In this document: piece by piece, positions 43,697-51,258 of the stretch | Numbering within the stretch: position 1 is the first letter of the stretch | Layout: the number at the start of each line of letters is the position of its first letter | Assembly (NCBI GenBank): GCA_017619445.1 | Contig: JAFZSI010000017.1 | Location: forward strand, 30,916 to 94,915 | Direction: 5' to 3' | DNA from: Prevotella sp. | Lineage (GTDB): Bacteria; Bacteroidota; Bacteroidia; Bacteroidales; Bacteroidaceae | DNA length: 64,000 nucleotides | Notes under the pieces: model-generated | Database searches by the model: none | Seen by the model: only the letters and a program-made list of their open reading frames with translations | Told to the model about the DNA's origin: nothing | Program-made: the position numbers and the translations under genes

Positions 43697-46159
43697 TTAT
43701 CTAAGTTCAGCATTCAACTGCTTTTTCAAGTTCTGGATAAGTTTCTGCATGATGGCGTCAATCTGTTTGTCGTTGAGCGTTTTGGTCTCATCCTGCAGAA
43801 TGAAGTTCACGGCGTATGATTTTTTGCCTGCGGGCAGGTTTTTGCCCTCATACACGTCGAACAGCTCCACGCTCTTCAGCAGTTTCTTCTCGGTCTGACG
43901 AGCAATGGCCTCTATCTGGCTGAACGCAACGCTCTCATCGAGCAACAATGCCAGGTCGCGGCTCACAGCGGGATACTTGCTCACCTCGCTGAACTCCACT
44001 TTGTTCTTGCGAACCACCTTCATCAGTTGTGTCCAGTTCAAGTCGGCATAATAGACGGGGTTGTCGATGCCTGCTTTCTTCTGCTGCGCACGGCTCACCA
44101 CACCCATCTCGCAGAGCAGTTTGCCGCCGCGGCTCTCCAAAGCCAATGCCTTGTCGAAGATGTTGTTCTCGCTGGCTTTCATCACCACTTGTCCCTGCAG
44201 CAGACCAATGCGGCGCAGAATGTTCTGCACATAGGCTTTCAGCTCATAGAAGCTGCTTTCCTCGTTGGGATGAGCCCAGCTGCCTTCCACGCGCTTGCCT
44301 GTAACCCACAGCCCAAGGTGTGTTTCCTCTTTGTAGGCGCGCATGGGTTCGTCGTCGTTCTGTTTCTCGGGGTCCAGCTCGTAGCAGTTGCCGAATTCAA
44401 AGAAACGCAGGTTGGGATTCTTGCGATTGGCATTGTGGGCAATGCTCTCCAGTCCGCCAAACAGCAGCGACTGGCGCATGACGTTGAGGTCGGAGCTCAG
44501 CGGATTCATGATTCTCACCAGACGCTCCTCAGGATAGCTGTTCAGCCCGTCGTAGTAGGCAGCCTTGGTGAGCGAGTTGTTCATAATCTCGTTGAAGCCG
44601 CATCCAAGGAGCTGCTCGCCAGCCAGGTTCTCCAGCTTGTGTTTCTGGTCCTCGTCGCCTTTAATCACAAGCGAGCTTTTCAGCTGTGTGGGAATCTCCA
44701 CGTTGTTATAGCCATAGATGCGCAAGATGTCCTCCACCACGTCGCAGGGGCGCTGAACATCCACACGGTAAGGCGGCACGAGCAGCTTGAGCCCCTCGCT
44801 GTTCTCCTCCACAATCTTCATTTCCAACGAACTGACGATGCTCTTGATGGTTTCCGCACCAATTTCCTTGCCGATGAGCTGGTGAACATAGTCGTAGCGC
44901 AAATCCACCTCGAAGTCCTGCATCGGGTTGGGATAAACATCGTTGATTTCCATCGAAACCTTGCCGCCAGCCAATTGTATGCAAAGAATGGCAGCCTGTT
45001 TCAGCGCGTAGATGGTGCCGTTGGGGTCGATACCGCGCTCAAAGCGGAACGACGAGTCGGTGCTCAGACCGTGGCGGCGCGCACTCTTGCGAATCCATGT
45101 GGGATGGAAGTAGGCACTCTCAAGCACCACATTCTTCGTGGTCTCGTAGGTGCCGCTACCCTTGCCTCCAAACACGCCGGCAATGCACATGGGCTCCTCG
45201 GCGTTGCAGATGGCCAGGTCGTGCTCGCCCAGCGTGTGCTCAACACCGTCGAGGGTAACGAACAGTTTGCCCTCGTTCTTGTCTTTCACGATGATGTGGC
45301 GGCCGGTCACCATGTCTGCGTCGAAACAATGCAGCGGCTGTCCGTAGGCCATCATCACGTAGTTGGTGATATCCACGATATTGTTGATGGGACGCAGGCC
45401 GATGGTGGTCAGTTTGTTCTTCAGCCAGTCGGGACTCTCCTTCACCTCGCAATCCGTGATGCTCACGCAAGCATAACGCTTGCAGGCCTCGGCATTCTCT
45501 ATGGTTACCTCGACGGGCAGGTCGTGATTGTCCACCGTAAACGCTTCGCAGTCAGGGCGGTGCAGGCTTGTCTCGTAGCCGTTCTGCACTAACCACGCAT
45601 ACAGGTCGCGGGCCACACCCCAGTGGCTCAGCGCGTCGGCACGGTTGGCAGTAATGTCAACCTCAATCAGCCAATCGCTCTCCAAATGATAGTATTCTGC
45701 AGCGGGCTGGCCCACGGGCGCGTCGTCGGGCAAAACAATAATGCCGTCGTGGCTGCTGCCCACGCCAATCTCGTCCTCTGCGCAAATCATGCCGCACGAC
45801 TCCACGCCGCGCAACTTTGACTTCTTAATCAGAAACTCCTTGTCGCCGTCGTAGAGCACACAGCCCAGGTCGGCAACAATCACCTTCTGGCCCGCAGCCA
45901 CATTGGGCGCGCCGCAAACAATCTGCGACGGCTCACCATGACCAAGGTCAACGGTCGTCACATGCAGGTGGTCGCTGTTGGGATGGGGCTCGCACGTGAG
46001 CACGTGGCCCACAAACAAGCCTTTCAGACCACCACGGATGCTCTGAACTTCTTCGAGCGCGCCAACTTCCAAACCCTCGGAAGTCAGCGCGGCGCACACT
46101 TCCTCGGGACTAAGGCTGAAATCAACATATTCCTTCAGCCATTTGTAGGATATATTCAT
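43697..46159 (-). CDS. pheT: Phenylalanyl-tRNA synthetase beta subunit
   Basis: An 820-residue subunit of the heterotetrameric PheRS. Order of domains: N-terminal tRNA-binding EMAP-like domain (residues about 40-155; VGHVLTCEPHPNSDHLHVTTVD), B3/B4 editing domain (about 210-400; GVFGGKGSGTYETTKNVVLESAYF), B5 (about 405-480), catalytic-like core and C-terminal anticodon-binding FDX-ACB domain (FSEVSKYPAVSRDLALLLDESV). It starts MNISYKWLKEYVD, has a canonical promoter and heads the operon with yebC and the TSCPD gene. pheS is not in the window. Confidence 0.97.
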   Translation of the reverse strand: MNISYKWLKEYVDFSLSPEEVCAALTSEGLEVGALEEVQSIRGGLKGLFVGHVLTCEPHPNSDHLHVTTVDLGHGEPSQIVCGAPNVAAGQKVIVADLGCVLYDGDKEFLIKKSKLRGVESCGMICAEDEIGVGSSHDGIIVLPDDAPVGQPAAEYYHLESDWLIEVDITANRADALSHWGVARDLYAWLVQNGYETSLHRPDCEAFTVDNHDLPVEVTIENAEACKRYACVSITDCEVKESPDWLKNKLTTIGLRPINNIVDITNYVMMAYGQPLHCFDADMVTGRHIIVKDKNEGKLFVTLDGVEHTLGEHDLAICNAEEPMCIAGVFGGKGSGTYETTKNVVLESAYFHPTWIRKSARRHGLSTDSSFRFERGIDPNGTIYALKQAAILCIQLAGGKVSMEINDVYPNPMQDFEVDLRYDYVHQLIGKEIGAETIKSIVSSLEMKIVEENSEGLKLLVPPYRVDVQRPCDVVEDILRIYGYNNVEIPTQLKSSLVIKGDEDQKHKLENLAGEQLLGCGFNEIMNNSLTKAAYYDGLNSYPEERLVRIMNPLSSDLNVMRQSLLFGGLESIAHNANRKNPNLRFFEFGNCYELDPEKQNDDEPMRAYKEETHLGLWVTGKRVEGSWAHPNEESSFYELKAYVQNILRRIGLLQGQVVMKASENNIFDKALALESRGGKLLCEMGVVSRAQQKKAGIDNPVYYADLNWTQLMKVVRKNKVEFSEVSKYPAVSRDLALLLDESVAFSQIEAIARQTEKKLLKSVELFDVYEGKNLPAGKKSYAVNFILQDETKTLNDKQIDAIMQKLIQNLKKQLNAELR

Positions 46160-46209
46160 CAGTATATAATGATTTTAAGTAATTACTCCTATTTTCGAAA
46201 ATTCGGATG

Positions 46210-46241
46210 CAAAATTACTAAAAAAACACCTTATACACAAA
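46210..46241 (-). promoter_or_regulatory. Promoter of the pheT operon
   Basis: TTTG (46241-46238), 20-nt spacer, TAATTTTG (46217-46210) on the minus strand; leader of about 45 nt. A degenerate CTAG-type core (AAATTCTCTAAAAAACTT) sits directly upstream at 46241-46258. Confidence 0.82.
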
Positions 46242-46383
46242 AAATTCTCTAAAAAACTTACGAACACATGCCTCGGACAGACACTCGCCACTTTCCTCGC
46301 GTCTTTCAGGTTTGCCCCCATCCTCTTGGCTATGCCAGCGTATTGTTCTGGAATCGGCAAGCAAAACGCCCAAAACACAACTC

Positions 46384-46430
46384 ATTGCTTTACGCGCAAA
46401 TTCTCTAGAAAATTTGTGCGTAAAGCATCA
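46384..46430. repeat. CTAG palindrome with GCTTTACGC/GCGTAAAGC arms
   Basis: Core AAATTCTCTAGAAAATTT (46398-46415) flanked by TTGCTTTACGCGC and GTGCGTAAAGCA, which are themselves inverted repeats. The 565-bp gap 46160-46724 holds this, the TGTGCACA hairpin and the pheT promoter, and no gene. Confidence 0.8.
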
Positions 46431-46537
46431 CTTTAGCATCGCCATTGCCACATTTACCGAAATAAAGCGATGAGTTATGGCTCCAACACGCAGGTTTATG
46501 GCTATGAAACCCACGGTTTTGCTGCCTGCAAGTCAAT

Positions 46538-46627
46538 TTGTGCACAAAATGTGCACAGCCGAAATGTTAAATCCGAAAAAACTGTGCACAATATGTTCAC
46601 AAATTTCCTGTGAACATATTGTGCACA
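46538..46627. repeat. TGTGCACA cluster with a 19-bp perfect hairpin
   Basis: Two TGTGCACA copies (about 46540-46558) precede a hairpin with arms TGTGCACAATATGTTCACA (46583-46601) and its exact complement (46609-46627), loop AATTTCC. The stretch AAATGTTAAATCCGAAAAAACTGTGCACA closely matches the sequence at 33271-33299. Location is between pheT and the kinase-like gene, without a T tract. Confidence 0.85.
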
Positions 46628-46724
46628 CCATCAAATCGTCTCTCTTGGAACGATTTCTCTATGTCTTTCTGTCGAGTTCCTTTGTCTCTCTGTCGAAAGA
46701 CTCTGAGTCTCTCTGTCAAAACCA

Positions 46725-47345
46725 CTACTCAATCAGCCGCATGATGTAGTCAACGGCCCCGTTCACACCGAAGCGCGCCACATTGAGCGTCAGGTCGTAG
46801 TTGCGTGCATCATAGCGGTCCTGCCCCGTGAAAGTCTTGGTGTAGAGTTCGCGCGAAACGTCGTTATCCACGAGCATCATCTTCGCATCGCCCGGCGTAA
46901 CGCCATATTTCTCCACAATGCGGCGCACACGCACCTCGTCGGGACTGTGGACAAAAATCTTCAGCGCATTGGGATGGTCGCGGAAGATGTCGAACGCACA
47001 ACGGCCTATCACCACGCACGACTCCTCGCTGGCAATCTTCTTGATTACCTGTGCCTGCGCGTCAAACAGCTGCTGCGAGGTAATCTCGTTGCCCTCAGCG
47101 CGATAGTCGTTCTCGCTCATATAGCCTTGATAAAACTCCGTGAAATCGTCTTGCCACGACTCGTTGCGTGCCTCAAGTTTCTCAACAGCCTCCTCAGACA
47201 CGCCAAAATAGTCGGCCATCGCCTTCAGCACCTGCTTGTCGAGCAGTTTCACGCCCAAGCGCTCGGCCAACGCCACTCCTATCTCATGGCCGCCTGTTCC
47301 AAACTGGCGGTTGATGGTAATAACAAACCTGTCCTTCCTGTTCAT
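46725..47345 (-). CDS. Cytidylate-kinase-like family protein
   Basis: A 206-residue P-loop protein of the AAA_26 / Cytidylate_kin2 type. N-terminal VITINRQFGTGGHEIGVALAERL is a variant P-loop (GTGGHEIG instead of GxxGxGKS/T), followed by LLDKQVLKAMADYFG, CVVIGRCAFDIFRDHPNALKIFVHSP and an ARYD-like DRYDARNYDLTLN. Such proteins are distinct from Cmk and their substrate is not established; a nucleoside or other small-molecule kinase role is likely from the fold. Monocistronic; -7 box TATCTTTG at 47411-47418. Confidence 0.85.
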   Translation of the reverse strand: MNRKDRFVITINRQFGTGGHEIGVALAERLGVKLLDKQVLKAMADYFGVSEEAVEKLEARNESWQDDFTEFYQGYMSENDYRAEGNEITSQQLFDAQAQVIKKIASEESCVVIGRCAFDIFRDHPNALKIFVHSPDEVRVRRIVEKYGVTPGDAKMMLVDNDVSRELYTKTFTGQDRYDARNYDLTLNVARFGVNGAVDYIMRLIE

Positions 47346-47410
47346 AAAGCATCGATTCTTTAGTTAACAATGTTTTTCGGCTTCAAGCCTGCTACGGCTT
47401 CTTTTCCCTA

Positions 47411-47441
47411 CAAAGATAAAGATAATTTTTCAAACATGCAA
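47411..47441 (-). promoter_or_regulatory. Promoter of the kinase-like gene
   Basis: TATCTTTG (47418-47411) on the minus strand with a TTG 20 nt upstream (47441-47439). Leader about 60 nt. Confidence 0.65.
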
Positions 47442-47478
47442 TAGGCAGGCAGATAAAAAATAAATTTTCATGTAATTA

Positions 47479-47510
47479 TTTGGATTTCCGCCAAAAAAGA
47501 ATTAATTTTG
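47479..47510 (+). promoter_or_regulatory. Promoter of tRNA-Arg
   Basis: TTTG (47479-47482), 20-nt spacer, TAATTTTG (47503-47510), 23 nt before the mature tRNA 5' end. Confidence 0.85.
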
Positions 47511-47532
47511 CACCCGATTTTCTAAGAAGGCT

Positions 47533-47606
47533 GGTTCCGTAGCTCAGCTGGATAGAGCAACTGCCTTCTAAGCAGTAGGTCTTGGGTTCGAGCCCCAACG
47601 GAATCA
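47533..47606 (+). tRNA. tRNA-Arg (anticodon TCT)
   Basis: A 74-nt cloverleaf: acceptor GGTTCCG pairs with CGGAATC, D-arm with AGCTCAGCTGGATAGAGC, anticodon stem ACTGC/GCAGT with loop CTTCTAA (anticodon TCT at 47567-47569, reads AGA), T-arm TTGGGTTCGAGCCCCAA. The discriminator is A; CCA is not encoded. Own canonical promoter. Confidence 0.97.
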
Positions 47607-47683
47607 CATACAACAAAAGAGAGTTCAAACGAGCCCTCTTTTTCTTTTGATGGCAGGATAGCTCTCCCACCAAAGCGCAATAT

Positions 47684-47722
47684 GTCTTGGGAATTGAGCC
47701 CCAACGGAATCACATACAACAA
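47684..47722 (+). repeat. Duplicated 3' end of tRNA-Arg
   Basis: A 39-nt near-copy of 47579-47616: GTCTTGGG, then AATTG in place of TTCG, then AGCCCCAACGG plus 15 further identical nucleotides running past the tRNA end. It starts 78 nt after the tRNA. The first half of the tRNA is not recognisable in front of it, so it is not a functional tRNA. It may be an integration scar or a decayed tandem copy. Confidence 0.85.
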
Positions 47723-47807
47723 TTATCTCACACAGAGGAACAGAGTATAAAGAGTATTTCAGAAAAGAAGGAAACTCTTTTGCCTCTGTTCCTCTGTGTG
47801 AGATAAT
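47722..47807. terminator. 24-bp perfect inverted repeat with T6, between tRNA-Arg and the CotH gene
   Basis: Arms 47722-47745 (ATTATCTCACACAGAGG and onwards) and 47784-47807 are exact complements; the second ends in TAATTTTTT. The loop is 38 nt. The CACAGAGGAACAGAG word also occurs at the ends of the MITE-like element at 32785-33070. Confidence 0.75.
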
Positions 47808-47828
47808 TTTTTACCCGTCTCTCAAGAA

Positions 47829-49688
47829 TCAGCGCACAACAACTTTCCGGCCGCCAGTAATGTAAAGACCGGCGGGCAGGTTTTCAAGACTGTTGCCGCA
47901 GCGACGGCCGTCGGGCAAATAGACGGAAGTGTTTTGCGACTTTGAAGTGGTAATGATTGTTGGGGATATGGCTGAAGGGTCGAATTGATAGCCCAGTTTG
48001 TTGTCCATCCAAGCAATACGCTCCTTCATATAGCGGCGCACGTTCTGTACCTCGGCCTTATAGCTGCCCCAAATGTGAGGATTCTGGTGAACATAGTCGT
48101 TCATGATGGGCCAGCGCATGAAATTGAGCGTTTGCGACTGCTGCAGTTTCTGTTCCATCTTGTCGATGTAGTCCGTCATGTATTCCTCGGTCAGTCCGGC
48201 ACGACGTACCTCATCCCAAATCTCAAGGAGTTGGGCGCGGGCTTTTGTGTCGTTCACCACAATGCGGTCAACAAATGACTTCATATTGCCCGCGCAGCTA
48301 CCGCCGCTCCTGTAGATATAATCGCCCTTGTCCATAATGGGATAAGTGCGGCTGTCGTTTTCGAAGGCAAGGTCGAAATCCCACACAGGGCCCGTGTAAA
48401 CGAGGTCATCATCACGATCTTTGTACATATAGACACTCCAGTAGGTGTCGGTGTTTCCCGACAACTCCCCCACCAGGAAATGGCGCAGGAACGTGTTCAA
48501 ATCAAGAATGGACCTCCATTGGCTCTCCATTTTGTTGAAATAATTCTTGATGTATTTCGTTTGCTCTTCGGTAATCTCATCTTCATCGGGCGACTTGATG
48601 GTAACCGGGTTACCCTGAGCCGAGTAAAACATCGAAGCCTCCTCGTAAGCGTATGCATCAATCTCGAAGAAATAACCGCCCGTAAGGGCACTCCCGCTTA
48701 CGTCATCGGGCGTCATCTCGGTAATCTCCACACGCCCAGGATTCACCTCTACTTGGTCGCACAACTGATAGCAACCTTTGTACTCGCCATTGAGCAGCAC
48801 GTCAACCGCCGTACCATACGGAGTGTAGGGCATTCCCATGCGGCGACTCAGCTCAAAGGCCAGCAAATTGCGCATCAGCGTCTTGTCGCCGTAGTTATTG
48901 ATTAATGTCCACTTTTTTGCCTTGGCTGGAGCATCCAGCACCCGCTGTTTCTTGTCGAACTTAATGCGATAGGGTTTCTTCGGGAAAGTCCGCGAGAAAT
49001 TCCCTCGCTCGCGCACACCTCCAGGCTCCGACATCAGCGTCTGGCCATCGTCTGAAATGATGGTAATCTGCGAAGCAATATCGGTTTCTTTATCGTATGG
49101 AATCACACCGTCCTTCGTATGGATGCTCACCGTCGGCAAGTTGGTCAGTTGATAGAGATGCGAGTTGTCGCCCGCGCCCTCATAGCCGTAGAACTCCAGC
49201 TCGGCTATGTTGCAACGTGCGTCTGACGGGCCGATGTAGCGAACATAGCGGAACCCCGCGGAGCAGTTGACATCGGCATACGACATCTGCCCAATGGTGC
49301 CTTTCTCAGTAATGACATAAATGGGAAGCGCGTCCATGAAATCCTCACGGTTGGCACCTTCAAACACACCCAGCACCACGCGTTTCTCACCCTGGCTGTC
49401 GTTGCGCGGCGACCATCCTACTCTCGTTATCACATGCTTTGAGCCGAGGTCGAGCCCAGTCCATGTGTAGCTGCGCTCCCAAGAGGCGAAGCATGTGTTC
49501 AGGTTGCCGTCGAAAGCCATTTCGCGCGTGTTTGCGGTGGTTGACTTCTGGAAAGTTGAATAATCCACGGTCTCAGTCGTGCCTATTACCGTTCCGGTAA
49601 GTTTGCTGCCACCGTCGGCCAACGCAGAAAGTGCCGACAGCTGTAGCAGCATCAGAAAAACAATACGAATCATTTTTGAATTCATCAT
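47829..49688 (-). CDS. Secreted CotH-family protein with discoidin-like domain and possible T9SS tail
   Basis: A 619-residue protein with a signal peptide (hydrophobic IRIVFLMLLQLSALSALA). Residues about 20-170 look like an F5/8 (discoidin) carbohydrate-binding domain (AFDGNLNTCFASWERSYTWTGLDLG, FRYVRYIGPSDARCNIAELEFYGYEG). Residues about 200-530 match the CotH atypical kinase fold (RERGNFSRTFPKKPYRIKFDKKQ, KKWTLINNYGDKTLMRNLLAFELSRRMG, GPVWDFDLAFEND). The C-terminal 30 residues (VYLPDGRR, LPAGLYITGGRKVVVR) resemble a type IX secretion sorting tail, so surface export is inferred. A frame extension to a TTG at 49715 is not needed. Kinase activity has been shown for some CotH proteins; substrate here unknown. 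Confidence 0.85.
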   Translation of the reverse strand: MMNSKMIRIVFLMLLQLSALSALADGGSKLTGTVIGTTETVDYSTFQKSTTANTREMAFDGNLNTCFASWERSYTWTGLDLGSKHVITRVGWSPRNDSQGEKRVVLGVFEGANREDFMDALPIYVITEKGTIGQMSYADVNCSAGFRYVRYIGPSDARCNIAELEFYGYEGAGDNSHLYQLTNLPTVSIHTKDGVIPYDKETDIASQITIISDDGQTLMSEPGGVRERGNFSRTFPKKPYRIKFDKKQRVLDAPAKAKKWTLINNYGDKTLMRNLLAFELSRRMGMPYTPYGTAVDVLLNGEYKGCYQLCDQVEVNPGRVEITEMTPDDVSGSALTGGYFFEIDAYAYEEASMFYSAQGNPVTIKSPDEDEITEEQTKYIKNYFNKMESQWRSILDLNTFLRHFLVGELSGNTDTYWSVYMYKDRDDDLVYTGPVWDFDLAFENDSRTYPIMDKGDYIYRSGGSCAGNMKSFVDRIVVNDTKARAQLLEIWDEVRRAGLTEEYMTDYIDKMEQKLQQSQTLNFMRWPIMNDYVHQNPHIWGSYKAEVQNVRRYMKERIAWMDNKLGYQFDPSAISPTIITTSKSQNTSVYLPDGRRCGNSLENLPAGLYITGGRKVVVR

Positions 49689-49766
49689 AAAAATGGGAAA
49701 TCTTTGATATAACAATAAAAACCTTATAGAAAAGATATTCTTTCATAAAAAAAGGTAGCCCTCGGG

Positions 49767-50189
49767 CTACCATCTCCTGGCGTTTCTAAACATTTGCCGG
49801 TGGAAGCTGTCCTCTGCCTTAATGACATCGTAAACCTTGCTGGCAGGCAACACCTTCATGAATTTGTTGTGATAGAGTTGCTGCAGTTCTTTCATCTGCA
49901 GTTCAATCTCGTCGCGCCTTTTCAGATTCTCCTTACATTCTTTTTCCGTGGTGGGTTTGATGCGCTTCAGGTTGTGAAGCTCGCCAAACAGCGCACGAAC
50001 CTTCTTGTTCATCTCGTCGTAAAGGGGAAAGAACGCTTCTGCCTGCTGGGGCGTTAATCCCGCCTCACGGGTAATGTACTGCTGAAGTGCAAAATTGAAC
50101 CTCGCAGGATCGAACTTATGGTTCCTCTGTGCTACTGCCGCAGTGAACGACAGGGTGACAAGCATGAACAGAATGCATATTTTCTTCAT
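49767..50189 (-). CDS. Periplasmic Spy/CpxP-like protein
   Basis: A 140-residue protein with a signal peptide (MKKICILFMLVTLSFTAAVA-Q). The mature part is almost all helical and contains LTPQQAEAFFPLYDEMNKKVR, the LTxxQ type of motif seen in Spy/CpxP periplasmic stress proteins, and a basic helix (LKRRDEIELQMKELQQLYHNKFMKVLP). It ends the sigma-factor operon. In Bacteroidetes, similar proteins often lie after an ECF sigma / anti-sigma pair and may buffer envelope stress; that role is inferred from context. Confidence 0.75.
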   Translation of the reverse strand: MKKICILFMLVTLSFTAAVAQRNHKFDPARFNFALQQYITREAGLTPQQAEAFFPLYDEMNKKVRALFGELHNLKRIKPTTEKECKENLKRRDEIELQMKELQQLYHNKFMKVLPASKVYDVIKAEDSFHRQMFRNARRW

Positions 50190-50238
50190 AGGTGCTGATG
50201 TTGAGACTGTTGTCTTTAGAACTGTAGGCTACGATTCC

Positions 50239-50613
50239 TCACTCGCCGACCATGAGGGCATACATTTCGGCATTGTCTATCATGGCGTAGTCGGCAGCCT
50301 GGTCAAGGGTGTAGTCAGAAGTCAGCTGCTGCTGATGGTCAACGGCTGCTGTAGAAACAGAAGGCGTTTCGCCCTGCCAAGGGCCAAACACAGTACCGAG
50401 CACGAACATCGCGCCACAGAAGCCTGCGGCTGCGTATGCCCACGGACGCCATCGCATCCATTTAGTGCGTGGCATCTGCACCTCTTTGGCTGTTTTCCTT
50501 TCGGGCAGGTTTTCCATCAGCGATTGCTCGATGGACTGGAAATATCCCTCGGGCACCTTGAATGGAGCCTGCTTGCCAAAGCGCTCAACCAATGTTTCTT
50601 CTTCAATTTTCAT
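50239..50613 (-). CDS. Probable anti-sigma or sigma-associated membrane protein
   Basis: A 124-residue protein with cytoplasmic N-terminal residues 1-55 (KQAPFKVPEGYFQSIEQSLMENLPE, a motif common in small proteins after Bacteroidetes ECF sigma genes), one membrane helix (about 59-80, AYAAAGFCGAMFVLGTVF) and a short periplasmic tail. It lacks a zinc-binding ZAS motif. It lies 50 nt after the sigma gene. An anti-sigma role is inferred from topology and position, not from a recognised domain. Confidence 0.65.
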   Translation of the reverse strand: MKIEEETLVERFGKQAPFKVPEGYFQSIEQSLMENLPERKTAKEVQMPRTKWMRWRPWAYAAAGFCGAMFVLGTVFGPWQGETPSVSTAAVDHQQQLTSDYTLDQAADYAMIDNAEMYALMVGE

Positions 50614-50663
50614 ACGTGTAATTTGCTTCTTTTATCTGTTAGACGATAGTGTTTGTTGAAAGT

Positions 50664-51203
50664 TTAATCGTGTTTGTTAAAAAACTCTGAAATTTTCTGA
50701 ACAGCAATGTGATAGGATGCTTTGAGGGCCCCTTCGGTGGTTCCGAGAATCTTGCTGATGTCGCTGTACTTCATTTCGTCGTAGTAGCGCAGCGTGAAAA
50801 CGGTGCGCTGCACGTCGGGCAACCGTGCTATGGCTTCCTGAAGCAATGCCTGCGCCTCGTCGCCGTCGAAATACTGGTCGGCCATAAGCGAGTTAGCCAC
50901 GCTGAGGTCGGCATCGGCACTTATTTTGTTCTTCTGCCGCCTCACGAAGTCGAGTGCCTCGTTCACGGCAATGCGGTAGAGCCATGTGGAGATTTTTGAT
51001 TTGTTCTGGAAATCGTCCAGATTGTTCCATGCTTTGAGGAAAGCGTTTTGCAACACGTCGTTAGCATCCTCGTGCGAGAGCACAATACGGCGTATTTTCC
51101 AGTACAGCGGCTCGCTGTACTGGTGCACCACTTTTCCGAAAGCCTCGCGCTGTGTGGCGGGGTCGGACAGCAGCCGTTGCACTTCGTTTTCCTCGTATGT
51201 CAT
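50664..51203 (-). CDS. ECF-family RNA polymerase sigma factor
   Basis: A 179-residue sigma-70 family protein with region 2 (KIRRIVLSHEDANDVLQNAFLKAWNNLDDFQNKSKISTWLYRIAVNEALDFVRRQK) and region 4 (LPDVQRTVFTLRYYDEMKYSDISKILGTTEGALKASYHIAVQKI). It starts MTYEENEVQ at 51203; further upstream codons lie in the transpeptidase stop region and read as Ser/Thr/Pro nonsense. Located between the L,D-transpeptidase gene (55-nt gap) and the probable anti-sigma gene. The operon suggests it controls envelope genes; its promoter sites are not identified. Confidence 0.93.
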   Translation of the reverse strand: MTYEENEVQRLLSDPATQREAFGKVVHQYSEPLYWKIRRIVLSHEDANDVLQNAFLKAWNNLDDFQNKSKISTWLYRIAVNEALDFVRRQKNKISADADLSVANSLMADQYFDGDEAQALLQEAIARLPDVQRTVFTLRYYDEMKYSDISKILGTTEGALKASYHIAVQKISEFFNKHD

Positions 51204-51258
51204 GTTGTTTTTTTGCTTGTGAAAGTTTGCTCTTTGCCAATTTCCTTTCAGCGGTTTC

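Noticed and set aside
47476-47722. Two short minus-strand ORFs across the tRNA
   Set aside because: They are antisense to tRNA-Arg and its duplicated 3' end; this type of false protein is a common annotation artefact.
47650-47722. Second tRNA-Arg gene
   Set aside because: Only the 3' third matches; D-arm and anticodon arm are missing and the T-loop is altered (AATTG in place of TTCG).
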